64,000 nt of DNA from Aricia agestis (Eukaryota > Arthropoda > Insecta > Lepidoptera > Lycaenidae): NCBI RefSeq assembly GCF_905147365.1, contig NC_056416.1, positions 1,880,001-1,944,000 of the forward strand. The letters are read 5' to 3'. The notes below the pieces were generated by a model, which saw only the letters and a program-made list of their open reading frames with translations, did not search any database and had not been told where the DNA came from. How positions within the stretch are numbered: position 1 is the stretch's first letter; every line of letters begins with the position of its first letter. This document shows positions 24,253 to 35,737 of this stretch, in pieces. A program made the position numbers and the translations under genes.

Positions 24253-25390
24253 TAAAAGGGATTTTTTTTCTTTTAAGTAACGCACAGGCCAAGAACTTTT
24301 TATATTTGATCATTAGTTGCGTTTATACAAAAACAGTACTCATTTACATAATACATTAATTTGCATGTACAAAATATATATGTGTCAAGACTGTAAAGGT
24401 GCCTCTTCACAATTGACCATACTGGCCTACTAACCATCGCCATTGTGTAAACGGAGTAATGGTGTATGATGGCGGACGATTTTCAGGCGTGGCGGGCAAT
24501 GGCGTGGCCTGCAGTGGGTCATCGTGACATTGTGTACTGGTTATATAGGAGACAAGATTTTGCACACGTGTTCCTCTAATGAAGTAGGCATCCACTATAA
24601 TTGTATTTCACAAAATTCTTACCTCAAAGAGGTTTTATACCTTGAGGTTGTAATAGTATAGGCTCAAGGTTAGTTAGTGGAACCTTATAATTTCTTAGAC
24701 ACAATTACACAATATTTCGTATTAAGTGCCTACAATTACCAACAAATATTGAATTACGAGAACCTATGTATATTAGAATTTTTCAAAGTTTAGCCTAAAG
24801 GAGGGATGAATGTTTTGAAATTTCGCACGCGTGTTTCCCTTAACGATGAAGGCGTCCACTAAGACGATTTACTCAATTCCCAAAACTTTATCACCATTAA
24901 AAGGCAGTATACTTTAAAGAATATTAATATCACACATACAAAACCAAAATTTAGGAAAAAAGTTCAAAAACACAGCGTGACATGCGGCCGAAATTCATGA
25001 AAAACATGGATTTGTATTGCAAACATACATTAGTTTAAGACTTAAAGGGGCTTATTCGAACAGTTACGAACTAGTGACCAAATTTGCATTATTTAATGGA
25101 GGTTTTACTAATGATTTACTAAAAAAAAATATGTGAAAACGTACGCTGAATTATAAATACCCACCATTTTTGGGTATTTACCCAATCTACCCGGTAAATA
25201 CCCAGGTGGGTAGATTGGGTATTTACCCATCGCCCATCTCTACTTGTGATTGGTAGGCTATAACGATAGCGTAATTTGGCTCATGCACAGCTTAGAGCAT
25301 CACAAACGTAGGTAGACGAAGCGCTGAAGTCAAATTGTCGACGTCCTAGGATTTTGTCGCCCATATTCAGATTTCAGAGCGTTAAGCGTT
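24253..25390. other. Unassigned intergenic DNA
   Basis: No supported gene. Inverted GGGTAGATTGGGTATTTACC motifs near 25165-25240 mirror those near 21340. Confidence 0.4.
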
Positions 25391-25392
25391 AC

Positions 25393-25536
25393 ATAAAATA
25401 AGGGGGCAAACGAGCAAACATCAACACAGGTATCACCTGATGGAAAGCAAAGCTACCGTCGCCCATGGAGACTCGCCACATCAGAAGAGCTGCAGCCTAC
25501 AGGTGCGTTTCCTTTTAAGAGGGAATACGCTCTCTT
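25393..25536 (-). mobile_element. SINE-like element, diverged 3' half
   Basis: Starts ATAAAATAAGGGGGCAAACG and continues through GCCCATGGAGACTCGCCACATC to CCTTTTAAGAGGGAATA, then stops matching. It is more diverged than the other copies, with a short insertion after GCAAAC. Confidence 0.65.
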
Positions 25537-26410
25537 CTTGAAGGTTTGCAGGTCGTATTGGTCCGGAAATAAACTACTGGTGGCAGTTAGTTCCAGAGTT
25601 TTGCAGTGCGCGGCAGAAAGTTATTTCATTGAACCACCACTCCGATAATAATCTTCCAACAGAAAACTATTATAGGTACTCTTTATTATAAACCACCTTT
25701 CAAATATCGCACCTACTTGTAACTTAAGGCTTTCATTATGCGCCAAGTTTACGAGGGAATATGAGGATGTAACACATTACGCTGTTTACTTAACTCTGCA
25801 GTTAAATATTCTAGAATAAAAGACGGTTAGTAAGTGAGAACCGTGTGGAAAATTATATTCGTTTGTGCAAACTTGCGACTAAAATTGTCGCGCTGCGCGC
25901 ACTACATCTCTATTATTTTGATAAGTCCCTTTAGTAGACGGCGGAATTCGAAATAGTAAAACACGAGTGTTTAAAAATACTGACAACATTCATGCTAATG
26001 TTATAAAATATGTGTCTGTGTCTATCAGTTTCCGTCTATCTAAAACTTTTTACGATTTAACCACTGAACTAATTTCGACGAAGAAGAACATAATATGAAT
26101 TCTATTTTGGAAAATTTTCCGGTTCCATAATTTGTGTGCAACGATGTTGCGAGCATCTAGATTCTAGTATGTATAATATTATATTTGCGACAAGCGATAG
26201 TCGCTCGTTTGCGCCGATCCTCAGTAAATAGAGCTGACGATAGCAACCTGATTCCGTGCGACAATCAGAGCGTCACAGCGGAATAGGGTCATATAAAACA
26301 CGATTAAAAAATAAAAGTACCGCGACCACGTAGCTCATATTTAGTTACGCCTAGAAATGTTCCAAGAAATATTTTGTAGACAAGAGACAAACAGCGCCTT
26401 ATTCTATTCT

Positions 26411-26605
26411 AGATGACGCCCGCAACTCCGTTGCGCCAAAATTCGTTAATCGCGCGGGAACCGTACATTTTTCCGGAATAAAAAGTATCCTATGTCTTTT
26501 CCTGGGACTCCATGTATCTCTATTTTCAGCAAAATCGGTTTTGGGCGTGAGGAGGAAACAGACAAACAAACATACACTTTCGCATTTATATTTTGTATAT
26601 GCTAT
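26411..26605 (-). mobile_element. Dispersed lepidopteran repeat, partial
   Basis: Contains ATGACGCCCGCAACTCCGTTG, CGCGCGGGAACCGTACA, AAAAGTATCCTATGTC, GCAAAATCGG and the CTTTCGCATTTATA terminus. This is the same family as 38300-38490, 56566-57198, 59397-59815 and 61236-61385. Confidence 0.65.
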
Positions 26606-27463
26606 CTATAACTATAGCGGTGTTGATTAGATAAGGATTTGATGTTAAACTTTAACTCCAGTCAGTACTATTATAATTATATTCTGTGCTCCAGTCAAAA
26701 CCCTCAGAACGTGTGAATTGGGCACTTTATTTTAGCTCCAAAATATCGACAGAATAAAGTATAAAGTTATAAATATACCATAGTCCATACACAAATAGAA
26801 GTTAGAACACAGTTGGAATAGCAAGTAGATCGTCATTCGTCAGTAGATCACATCAGTCCATCTCTGCATATGAACTCATTGTTCTTAAATCAATAGATTT
26901 TGTGTTTGCTTCTTAGTACAGGCTTGAACTTTGTTGTGTGATATAACATTTTCATCAAAATAATGCTTTGGAAAGGTTACTCTGTGTTACATTATACATA
27001 CGAAAGTGATTCAATTATTGATAAGTAGCTTAAAGGCGAGATATCAATTTAAATTGCGATGAACTTCTTATAATTTCTTCTTATTATTCACAACTAGTGA
27101 ATACCTAAGTATAACGTATGATAGTAATGTAATACTATAATGAATAGTGACTCACAACTAAATTCATAAACCAAGATTACAAAACAAATAATTGTTTTTA
27201 CAACAATAATGCTTGTGATCCGGGCCTGTAATTTGTAAACACAATGAAAGTGTAAGCACCATCTCTGTTGACAGTGTCGAAATACGATCCTAAACATAAG
27301 ACAATGGAATCCAACGACTGTGTACAAATGATGCAACGAATACAACGACAAATATTCAGCGCAAACGGGCCACAGGCTACTGTGACATGAGAAAATGCCC
27401 ATAAACATCCATAAATGCCTAAAACGCCCAGGAATTGTCGTCTTTATTGAGTGATGATTTTTT
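26606..27463. other. Unassigned intergenic DNA
   Basis: No gene recognised. A minus-strand frame of 149 codons (27543-27094) begins inside the adjoining SINE and has no domain; it is treated as chance. Confidence 0.35.
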
Positions 27464-27792
27464 TTTATGAAATAAGGGGGCAAACGAGCTAACGGGTCAC
27501 CTGATGGAAAGCAACTTCCATCGCCCATGGACACTCGCAGCATCAGAAGAGCTGCAAGTGCGTTGCCGGCCTTTTAAGAGGGAACAGGGTAATAGGGGAA
27601 GGTAGGGATGGGAAGGGAAGGGAATAGGGGAGGGTAGGGAAGGGAATAGGGTAGGGGATTGGGCCTCCGGTAAACTCACTCACTCGGCGAAACACAGCGC
27701 AAGCGCTGTTTCACGCCGGTTTTCTGTGAGAACGTGGTATTTCTCCGGTCGAGCCGGCCCATTCGTGCCGAAGCATGGCTCTCCCACGTATA
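27464..27792 (-). mobile_element. SINE-like element, full length
   Basis: Near-consensus copy on the minus strand, from ATGAAATAAGGGGGCAAACG to GCTCTCCCACGTAT. Two minus-strand frames read through it and are artefacts. Confidence 0.8.
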
Positions 27793-28889
27793 ATGCTCAT
27801 AAATGCTTACCCAATATGCCTGGATACCCATCTCATCCCATCTATAAACGCGACTAAACAAAATTGGCTGCCACGACTGTTGCAACGTCTAAGGCACCCA
27901 ATAAGAAGAGCAAAGTCGCCTTGTCTCCCGTCTGCTCCACCCAAGTCACGGAATCAAATCTTCGTTAACCTTTAGATAAAATCTACATAACAATTAAAAT
28001 GTTGTACATCTATGAATCAGCGGCATAATGGCATCGCGATACACTAATAGGGATGGCAAATGTCAGCAAAAAACATCGATGACATTTTTAATTAGGCAAA
28101 TCGATTGCAAATTAGGCGATTATAACAGTACTGATAAGAATTCAATATCTGTTTCTAGAATATTAAGATTAAATTTTTTCTATACATTTTGTAGTTCTAC
28201 AGTCGCAAATACTTTAAGTATCATTAAATCATTAAATTTCTTTTAAGTACGTACGTACGTAGACTAGTATAATTATTCTCAATTCTTTGTCGTATTTTAA
28301 TAAAAATATGCAACAATCAACAACGAACTATTGATAAAATAAAATAAATTAGGATAGAGTTTTTAAATCTAATCTTTTTTGCCTAAATAAATTTCCAACG
28401 CGATTGAGAGAATGCATGCATGTGCATGTTAACGTGCAATGCCACAATCTCACGTCCTATAATAAATTTTATATTTCAATTAACTTCTCCCGTTGATAAA
28501 ACGCGTTTTTATTAGCTACCTTGTATCGTGCGTGGAGCTAATCTCACACAGATAATATATCTTCTAGCACTAATTTAAATGTAAGACTTGTAGTCATGAA
28601 TTTATCGATAAAACTTCCGTACCTATATTATTATCGATAGATTTGACGGATTATAAAAAACTACAAAAAGATTTATGGAAGTTGCGATGTAAATTTTGCC
28701 CATAATAATTTGACACTACCATAACGCGTTACGAAATGGGAAAACATTAAAACAAGCAACTTTCTCGACTATGGCAACTTATGTAATAATATTATGTTTA
28801 AAACTTCTGTTAAACGCGTTTTTAACTTGCTGGTGAACAGGCAAAATAGCTTTTACTGAACCGGCTAGTAGGACGAAAAAATTCACCTT
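27793..28889. other. AT-rich DNA without recognised features
   Basis: No gene recognised. A short ACGT repeat lies near 28245-28260. Confidence 0.35.
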
Positions 28890-30599
28890 AATCTTTGCTG
28901 AGTTTTTTTTTTTATTATTATTATTAAAATTTAAACATACATATAATAAATAAATATATATTTATTGTTTTATAAATTACATAGTAAGTAATAAGATTAA
29001 TGTTTTGAACGGTGAGGTTCCAGTCGGTGTGGCGGCCAGTAGATCCGACATTTTACGATTTCCTTAGATTTTATGCTGCTCCACCCTTTGCCTTTAGATG
29101 TTGTAAGGTGTTAAAGAGATATCGTTCTGTGTCGAATGTACCAGCTATGTGGCTTAGGACTTTATCGTTCCTGTCTTTTATAGCCATTTTTATGTTATAA
29201 TCTTTTATGTGTTCGGTTGACACCTCCGTGGCTCTTTTTATGAAGCTTGCCACAGCGTCTCCATCAGTGTCAGTGTAATAGACACAGGTGTTAGTGTGCC
29301 GGGATATAGCTACAACCATAGGGCTCCTGTGTGTGCAAGACAACTCCTGGGTGATGCTGGTTACCAGGTTTGGACGAGTGTAATTAAGTTTAAAGAGGTT
29401 TTCACGCTCTATAAACGGAAGTTGGTTAATATCTCCAATGAGGATGACATCGTTGGCGCCTGTTAACTGATTCGCCATGACGATTGTGCCGAAATGGTTC
29501 ATGAGGGCCTCGTCAACTATCAACCTTTTGTAGGTTCCTTTTGTCCCATTTACCAGCAAAGAGGCCATGGTACGAACTTTATCTTTAACTTTGTTGCCAG
29601 TTCGTAGCGATAGCCTTTGCTTTAGATCCTCGGCTGCTTCGATTGTCGTTGTTATTATAACGTCTGTTTCCTCATTGAAGTTATTAATGATCCAAGTTTT
29701 TTTCCCACATCCAGGAACCCCATTGACCCACGAGTAGTTGATGGGTTTCGCGAATATGTCCCAGTCCATGCTGGATTCGGGGTCCCCAGATAGGACTTCT
29801 GCCATTTCTAGTATCCTGTCTTCCAGCATTATTCTGGTACATTCGGCTATTACCACTATTGGATCCTCAGATGCTGTGATATATTTGAGCGTTCCCGTCC
29901 GTTTTGATTCATCCTCGTCCAGAACCACGAACCTGTTGTCCGCACTTAGCGCCGCCATATACTTCCCTGTCATCGCCCCGGCGATTATTGTGGAGGTGAC
30001 ATTGTCGTATATTGCAGCTTTTGCATCCTCGAGTATCACTTCTAACAGCTTTTGATTTTTTCGCTGATAGGCCTGCATGATCTTATTGCAGGTCAAGAGC
30101 TTTATGGTCTTATTTGCTCTTATTATCGCCTGAAACTCGAGGAAGGCATTTATTATATGATCTTCATGGTTCTGGGCCAGTCTGAGTTTTGGCGGGAGCA
30201 CTTGTCCGAAATCAGCTCTATATCTTTTGTTTTTATTTGCTGGTTTTTGTGGAGATGGTTCCCTCAAGAAAGCCTCTATTGCTGAAGCCTGCCGGTTTGT
30301 TTGTGATGCAGCCTTGATCTGAGAAAGGATGTTTTTATCTTGACTGTTTGGCTGCATTGCGGTTTTTTCACGATAAAGTACTTTTTTGATGGAACCCACA
30401 AAAACTTTTAATTTGGCCATTGAATTTTTTGACTTCTTAATTTTATTTTGATCGTTCTCTTTCTCATCCTCCTTTTTGCTCTCCCGCGATGCTTGGAGTC
30501 GTTCACTTACGGAGGATGAGCTCGCCTCGTCGTTGGGTTGGGAGGCTGTTCGCTGATCGTCATGATTCCTTTTGAGAAGAAAAAATCTTTGCTGAGTTT
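28890..30599 (-). mobile_element. LINE-type retro-insertion carrying viral helicase sequence
   Basis: A 16-bp exact direct repeat (AATCTTTGCTGAGTTT) lies at 28890-28905 and at 30584-30599. Directly inside the left repeat is a T run, then TTA repeats (28906-28925). On the minus strand this is an (AAT)n plus A tail. The inserted 1.68 kb reads, minus strand 5' to 3': an open coding region truncated at its 5' end, a short AT-rich 3' untranslated stretch with AATAAA-type signals, then the tail. Target duplication, A-rich tail and 5' truncation together are the hallmark of target-primed reverse transcription of a polyadenylated or A-tailed RNA by a LINE. Confidence 0.85.
29071..30420 (-). CDS. Endogenous viral element: alphavirus-like SF1 RNA helicase
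   Basis: This 449-codon open frame encodes a viral superfamily 1 helicase of the alphavirus-like supergroup, best resembling insect virga/tobamo-like viruses. Visible motifs are: motif I GVPGCGKKT (residues 234-242), motif II VDEAL (302-306), motif III LIGDINQLPF (327-336), motif IV-like CTHRSP (362-367), and motif VI AISRHTNTCVYY (371-382). Such helicases unwind RNA during cytoplasmic replication of positive-strand viruses. The residue after the Walker A lysine is Lys where Ser/Thr is usual. The region expected between motifs IV and VI (with motif V) is missing without breaking the frame. The frame stays open 59 codons upstream of the first ATG (to 30597) in a Ser/Lys/Glu-rich stretch, so the N-terminus is truncated by the insertion. 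The C-terminus stops about 67 residues after motif VI, with no polymerase domain. Whether it is expressed is unknown. It is clearly viral-derived; the exact virus family is inferred. Confidence 0.85.
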   Translation of the reverse strand: MAKLKVFVGSIKKVLYREKTAMQPNSQDKNILSQIKAASQTNRQASAIEAFLREPSPQKPANKNKRYRADFGQVLPPKLRLAQNHEDHIINAFLEFQAIIRANKTIKLLTCNKIMQAYQRKNQKLLEVILEDAKAAIYDNVTSTIIAGAMTGKYMAALSADNRFVVLDEDESKRTGTLKYITASEDPIVVIAECTRIMLEDRILEMAEVLSGDPESSMDWDIFAKPINYSWVNGVPGCGKKTWIINNFNEETDVIITTTIEAAEDLKQRLSLRTGNKVKDKVRTMASLLVNGTKGTYKRLIVDEALMNHFGTIVMANQLTGANDVILIGDINQLPFIERENLFKLNYTRPNLVTSITQELSCTHRSPMVVAISRHTNTCVYYTDTDGDAVASFIKRATEVSTEHIKDYNIKMAIKDRNDKVLSHIAGTFDTERYLFNTLQHLKAKGGAA

Positions 30600-32490
30600 A
30601 AACATTAAAACATTTAACTTTACTGGACATGGTATGTATGAAAGTACCCTAATTTTAGTGGAATTCAGACCTATTAGCACCACTGCATCACCGCTACAGT
30701 ATGTAGCTTACAGACCGCGTTAAATACCATCTAGATTTATACTTGTATCTATGATTCAGTTCACAGGACAAGTTATTAAACTTTATATTAGACGTTATAG
30801 TTCATGCATTTCGGCATTTCCGTGGTTTGTAAAGAAATGACTAAAGCGCGGAAATTCTATCGGTTTGTACCATAGCTATAGGTCAAAATATTATGTACCT
30901 CATAGTTTCTGAAGAGCCCTTAATTTTCCTACTACTAGGTAATAACGCTTTACCTTAAGCAGAGAAGATGTTAGAAGCCTTAAGGCGTTGATCCACCATC
31001 AATCATAAGCTTACATCTGCAGTCGAGCTGACTCCACCAGTACTATCGTCGCTTAATTAAACATTCTGATTAGGGATGTGTCGTGTTCATATCGATATAA
31101 GTATTTTAATTGAAAATAAAATTTATCGACCGCCTAGCACTGCTGTTTGATTAACTATCGACGATGCAGATATCGTCAGCTTTGATATTTATCGATTCTT
31201 CTAGATTGAATCTTGACTCCTAATGGTTAAGTAAGGAATTAAACAAGATCCTATTGACAAGGACCAATAAGTCGAGAAAGATGATTTATAAAAGTAGAAC
31301 AGTAATTAAGATTAATAAATACCGTAAGTTTTATTTTAAGGATTCATCATTATTTTTTCTAAAGATAGTTGGATAAATATTGCTATTTGATAACACAAAC
31401 ATTTGGCATTTTTAAATGGCAATTAACTTGCTAATTATAATAATTGAGGATATCCAAATACGGAACGGACTTTGAAACACATCGTTTACCAGTTACAGGT
31501 GTTAAACAACATAAATCTCTAAAACTGGGACAGAATAAACATGAGCTATTTAAATATCGATAAAAATTTAAATGAAAACATCGACGAACACAGCCCTGTC
31601 TCAGGGTTAGTAGAAACGACACTGGCGGGTAATGATCATGTACCATTTTCTTATGTTATTGCATAAGTGGCTTAATGCGTCGTTGGTAATGTTTCTCATA
31701 TTTTTTCTTTCCTTTTCTTTTCATAAATGCGAAAATACATCAGCCCTTACTTTTTCGCATTATAACATGCTTAAAATTAAAGGCTTATAATTATTGCGCA
31801 TCGCCAGACTTATTTTTTATACAACTTACTGATTTTGCAGTACGGTGTATGTGTAATGTAATGTAAGGTTAAAATATAGTATCTTAATTCGATTGCAAAA
31901 TTAATTTATTATATTTTAGTAACAAATGCTATTAAAATAATTATTGTACTTCATTACTCCAACAAGCTTATTTTTGTCTCTTGTATCCATTTTTCCTTTC
32001 TTTGAATATTTTATGTTGTTGCAGACAGACAAGAAATAGTCAACACTGGCAGTAGTAATCTCAGCAACATTGTATGGATAATTCCCATCAGTAATGAGCC
32101 TATAATTGTTGCGCTAAACTCCTGTTAAATATACGGTTCGGTTCTAACGAGAAACGCCAATTATGCCGTATAAGGCTGAACAGATATTACTAGACATTTC
32201 GGTTATAAAAGCCTTGGGATAGAAGTTTCTTAGAAATAGTAGATTGACGCTATTTAACAACAACTATTTAACAATATTACAAAGCAGCAAGGTTAAATAA
32301 ACATAAAGATCATTGACAGGTTACTAAAAATACCATTAGCATAAAGCAAAAATAGCAAAGGTTCTAAAATAAGACCCTGTAGTGATCCGACTCGCAGAGA
32401 CGACATAACATTTCCAATTTACATATCTGGTAATTTCAATAACTAGTATTCATAAAAATAGGCTTACAAACACATTTTTAATAAACAGAT
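30600..32490. other. AT-rich DNA without recognised features
   Basis: No gene or repeat was recognised between the viral insertion and the LINE. Short frames carry no motif. Confidence 0.35.
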
Positions 32491-32504
32491 ATGTATAAGA
32501 CCAC

Positions 32505-33372
32505 CTCTCCTCCTCCAGTCGTGTTCCTCATGTCTGAGGGTCGTGACCTCCCCCTTCCATGACCTTCCTTCTAATGGTCTTACGCCAGCTGTTCCTATCC
32601 TCGGCCACTCGAAGAGCGTCGTAGACGAAGTGTGGTGCGGATTTGATCGGACCAACGCATGGGACTGCGACCTCGTGGTCTTTTTCCCTCAATCTTGCCA
32701 GTTACCATCAGTTTTTCAAGATTGTCTCCTTTTTTTCTGGCTATGTGTCCGAAATATTCTAAAATGCGTTTGAGGCAGATGGTAGAGAGCCTTGTTTTTA
32801 TATTTAGTTGAGCCAGAATGGATGCGTTGGTTCTGAATGCAGTCCATGGAATTCGGAGCATTTTTCTCCAGCACCACATCTCGAAGGCGTCGATACGTCT
32901 GCGGTCTGCAGACTTCAGAGTCCATGTCTCGGATCCATAAAGAAAGATGGAGAATATGAGCGTGTGCACAAGTTTCGTCTTGGTTCTTAGCGAAATCTTC
33001 CTGTCACGCCAGGTTTTATGCATTTGAGACATGGCACTCTTAGCCATCCCAATTCTCCTACGTATGTCTGGTTCACAGGAGCCGTTGTTCGTGATAGTGG
33101 ACCCAAGGTATACGAATTCGCTAACCACTTCTAGTTTTAGAGCGCCAGTCAATGGTAGTGTGTTTCCTCTATCTATGATCATTATTTTGGTTTTCTTTTT
33201 GTTAATAGAGAGGCCTAGGGTATTGCTGATTTGCTCCATTCTCTCCAACAGTTCTTGCATCTCGACTTCATTTGCAGCCAAGAGAGTAGTGTCATCAGCA
33301 TATCGGAGATTATTTAACCTTTTTCCTCCTATGCGGACGCCTCCCCTCCATTGGTCGCAGGTTTTCCGCATA
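32505..33372 (-). mobile_element. 5'-truncated RTE-type LINE
   Basis: Flanked by a 14-bp exact repeat ATGTATAAGACCAC (32491-32504 and 33373-33386). The minus-strand frame (to 32595) covers the C-terminal end of the reverse transcriptase with YADDTTLLA (motif C) and the following thumb/C-terminal region (FVYLGSTIT, LYGSETWTL, WCWRKMLRI, GHIARK). It ends in an Arg/Ser-rich tail and a short 3' part. The WCWR..RIPWT..RTN signature is typical of RTE-clade elements. The frame is open over about 260 codons, so insertion is fairly young, but everything upstream of motif C is missing. The last bases of the duplication may overlap LINE sequence by microhomology. Confidence 0.8.
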
Positions 33373-33386
33373 ATGTATAAGACCAC

Positions 33387-33809
33387 AAAGGACACAAAAT
33401 ATTGAAAGAGTCGTTGTCAAATGCTATCTATAAGTCTGTGCATATTAAAATAGGGTACGAGCGCTGACACGCGTATCTTTTGCACCTTACTGGTATCGTA
33501 ATAAAGTGTAAAAGCGGTAACTATTAATGGAATTGCCGGCGAGAGTTGATTCAACGTCTCAACTGGAAGGGTAAAAATAAGTCCCACAATTAAACGCACG
33601 CACGTACCTATGCAAATTTGCCACTATATTGACATTTAAATAGTGAGTGGAGATTGTATTTTTCCATAATTGAATGTAAAACGGCCGGCTGGAAAGCTAA
33701 TTATGATAGGTGAACCAGACATCCAATGCATATAAATAGAAACTTTAGTAAAGAATAATACATAAGCTACAAAAAGAAAATTGATAATATTATTCTTTCT
33801 ATTATTTTT
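33387..33809. other. Unassigned intergenic DNA
   Basis: No gene or repeat recognised. Confidence 0.35.
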
Positions 33810-34128
33810 TTTATGAAAAACGAGAAAACGGGTCACCTGACCCGGAAAGCAACTTCCGTCGCCCATGGACACTCGCAGCATCAGAAGAGCTGCAGGTGCG
33901 TTGCCGGCCTTTTAAGAGGGAATAGGATAATAGGGGAGGGTAGGGATGGCAAGGGAAGGGAATAGGGGAGGGTAGGGAAGGGAATAGGGTAGGGGATTGG
34001 GCCTCCGATAAACTCACTCACTCGGCGAAACACAGCGTAAGCACTGTTTCACGCCGGTTTTCTGTGAGAACGTGGTATTTCTCCGGTCGAGCCGGCCCAT
34101 TCGTGCCGAAGCATGGCTCTCCCACGTA
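33810..34128 (-). mobile_element. SINE-like element, full length
   Basis: From TTTTATGAAAAACGAG (a small deletion has removed the GGGGCAAA segment) through GGTGCGTTGCCGGCC to GCTCTCCCACGTATA. CCTGACCCGGAAAG replaces the usual CCTGATGGAAAG. Confidence 0.8.
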
Positions 34129-35429
34129 TATATAAATATAACAAAAACAAAAAGGCGAATTGTAAAACGGCCTTAAAGTACAGCCGGGGAAAATTATTGT
34201 TTATCTTATTAATATTTATCGTTACTATAGTGTCATAGACATTTAAGAAGCCGTTATATTGAGAGGCGGGAAGTCTTTATCCCTTATCGATCTATTTTCG
34301 CTACAGTATGATAGTGTCATAACGCCGAGCCATAAATAAGGTGTCGGCTTAATTGTCTGATACGACCCACATTATGCCGCCATTGTTGTTATAACGGTTT
34401 AAATACAGAGTTTATACAACCGATATACTAAACTAAGTTCGAAGTGAATCAGCAATGACAGCAAAGATATCCTAGGCCAAGCAGCCAAAAGTAAGCAACT
34501 CCGTTGTTAAGATGACGCCTTGATAATTTGGCTGCAGCGATATCGATTTTTCTCAACAATGACTAAAGCTAAGAAATTAAAGTTCACAGTCGGTATTCAT
34601 CATGTCTTTATCTTTGAATTACTCATAACATACTGCATAACACGAATGGTCAACTTTTATAACACAGAATAATGAATCAAAAAGACCTCTTTAAAAACAG
34701 GGATTCTAATTTTGCCAACAGAGGAGAGTGATTTAAGCTTCCAAAATTTGTACATAGATTAGTTCAAGCATACACTATAATTTGCCCATAGCTTTTATAA
34801 AATATATTTATGATTTTTAAATTACGCGACAAAAACCATTTTGTCACTTACGTCCTTTCCATTTCTTGCTGTTCCATTTCTTGTTTTCTATGAGAGGCCG
34901 GCTCGGCCTAAAACATTTCCAAAACAAGCGATCTTAAACATATCCAAAACGAGTTTTTACTTAAACGCGGCGACACCGCGGGAACCGTACAGTTTACTGC
35001 AGCAACAAAAGTATCCTATGTCCTTGTGGTCCTAGTCCCTATTAAATTTCTAATAATTTAATAGGGACTAGGGATGTCAAAATTTTTATGAAATTCTGTG
35101 TCCAGTCTCGTGATTTTGACATTTTCTAAAACACGGTCTACTAAAAGTATGTTAAAGATTTACCGGCCTGTCCACATCTTCGTCACGACGCGACGTCGTC
35201 AACATGGAACGTTGCGGTACGTTGACGTGACGTGAAAATTTACGTCAACGTAACGCGAAAATGCACGTCACGATGTAGCAACATTTTACCTTTTTTTTTC
35301 TTAAATCTCTTTCTCCATCTTCTTAACAATTGCAGAAGCAGAATAAGTAAATATTGTGCGGTCCATATCTAGATTATAAGTAGTGAAGAATGTAGCAGTT
35401 TTACAAGGCATGGTTAGGTACAATGAAAA
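34129..35429. other. Unassigned intergenic DNA
   Basis: No gene. Around 35175-35285 there is a cluster of CGTCACG/CGTGACG/ACGTCAACG words forming weak inverted repeats. Part of the lepidopteran dispersed repeat (CGCGGGAACCGTACAG, AAAGTATCCTATGTCC) is visible at 34970-35030. Confidence 0.4.
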
Positions 35430-35737
35430 CAATTTTTCGCATTTTGCCATTAAAATCTTGAATTGCAAAAGCTTTGGTAAACATGTGACGTCATTTCAGG
35501 GTCTATTTTTTAGCTAAATATAACATAGGTACTGCGGGGCTAAAATGGTCGCTTTGAAGAATCATGATATTTATGAATCATAATATGATTCATTTTTCTA
35601 AAATCGCAAAATGCAACTCTGCTTGCAATTCATTTCTGTATTTTCGTACTGATTTGACATTAGTCAGTTTGACAGTTTTGACAATTCATTTGCTGAATTG
35701 ATTGAGAGGAATTGCTAAATGTGACCATTTTAGCCCT
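35430..35737. mobile_element. MITE copy B of the 200-bp family, inside a larger shared repeat
   Basis: The MITE proper is 35536-35737 (GGGGCTAAAATGG ... CCATTTTAGCCC), inverted relative to 7288-7486. The flank 35430-35535 also matches, inverted, the flank of copy A at 7487-7592 (TGACGTCATTTCAGGGTCTA, AGCTTTTGCAATTCAAGATT). Copy C at 42479-42676 lacks this flank. So copies A and B lie in, or carry, a larger element. Confidence 0.75.

Noticed and set aside
27094..27543. 149-codon minus-strand frame
   Set aside because: It starts within a SINE copy and has no recognisable protein feature.
29738..30285. Plus-strand frames opposite the viral helicase
   Set aside because: Antisense shadows of the helicase frame.
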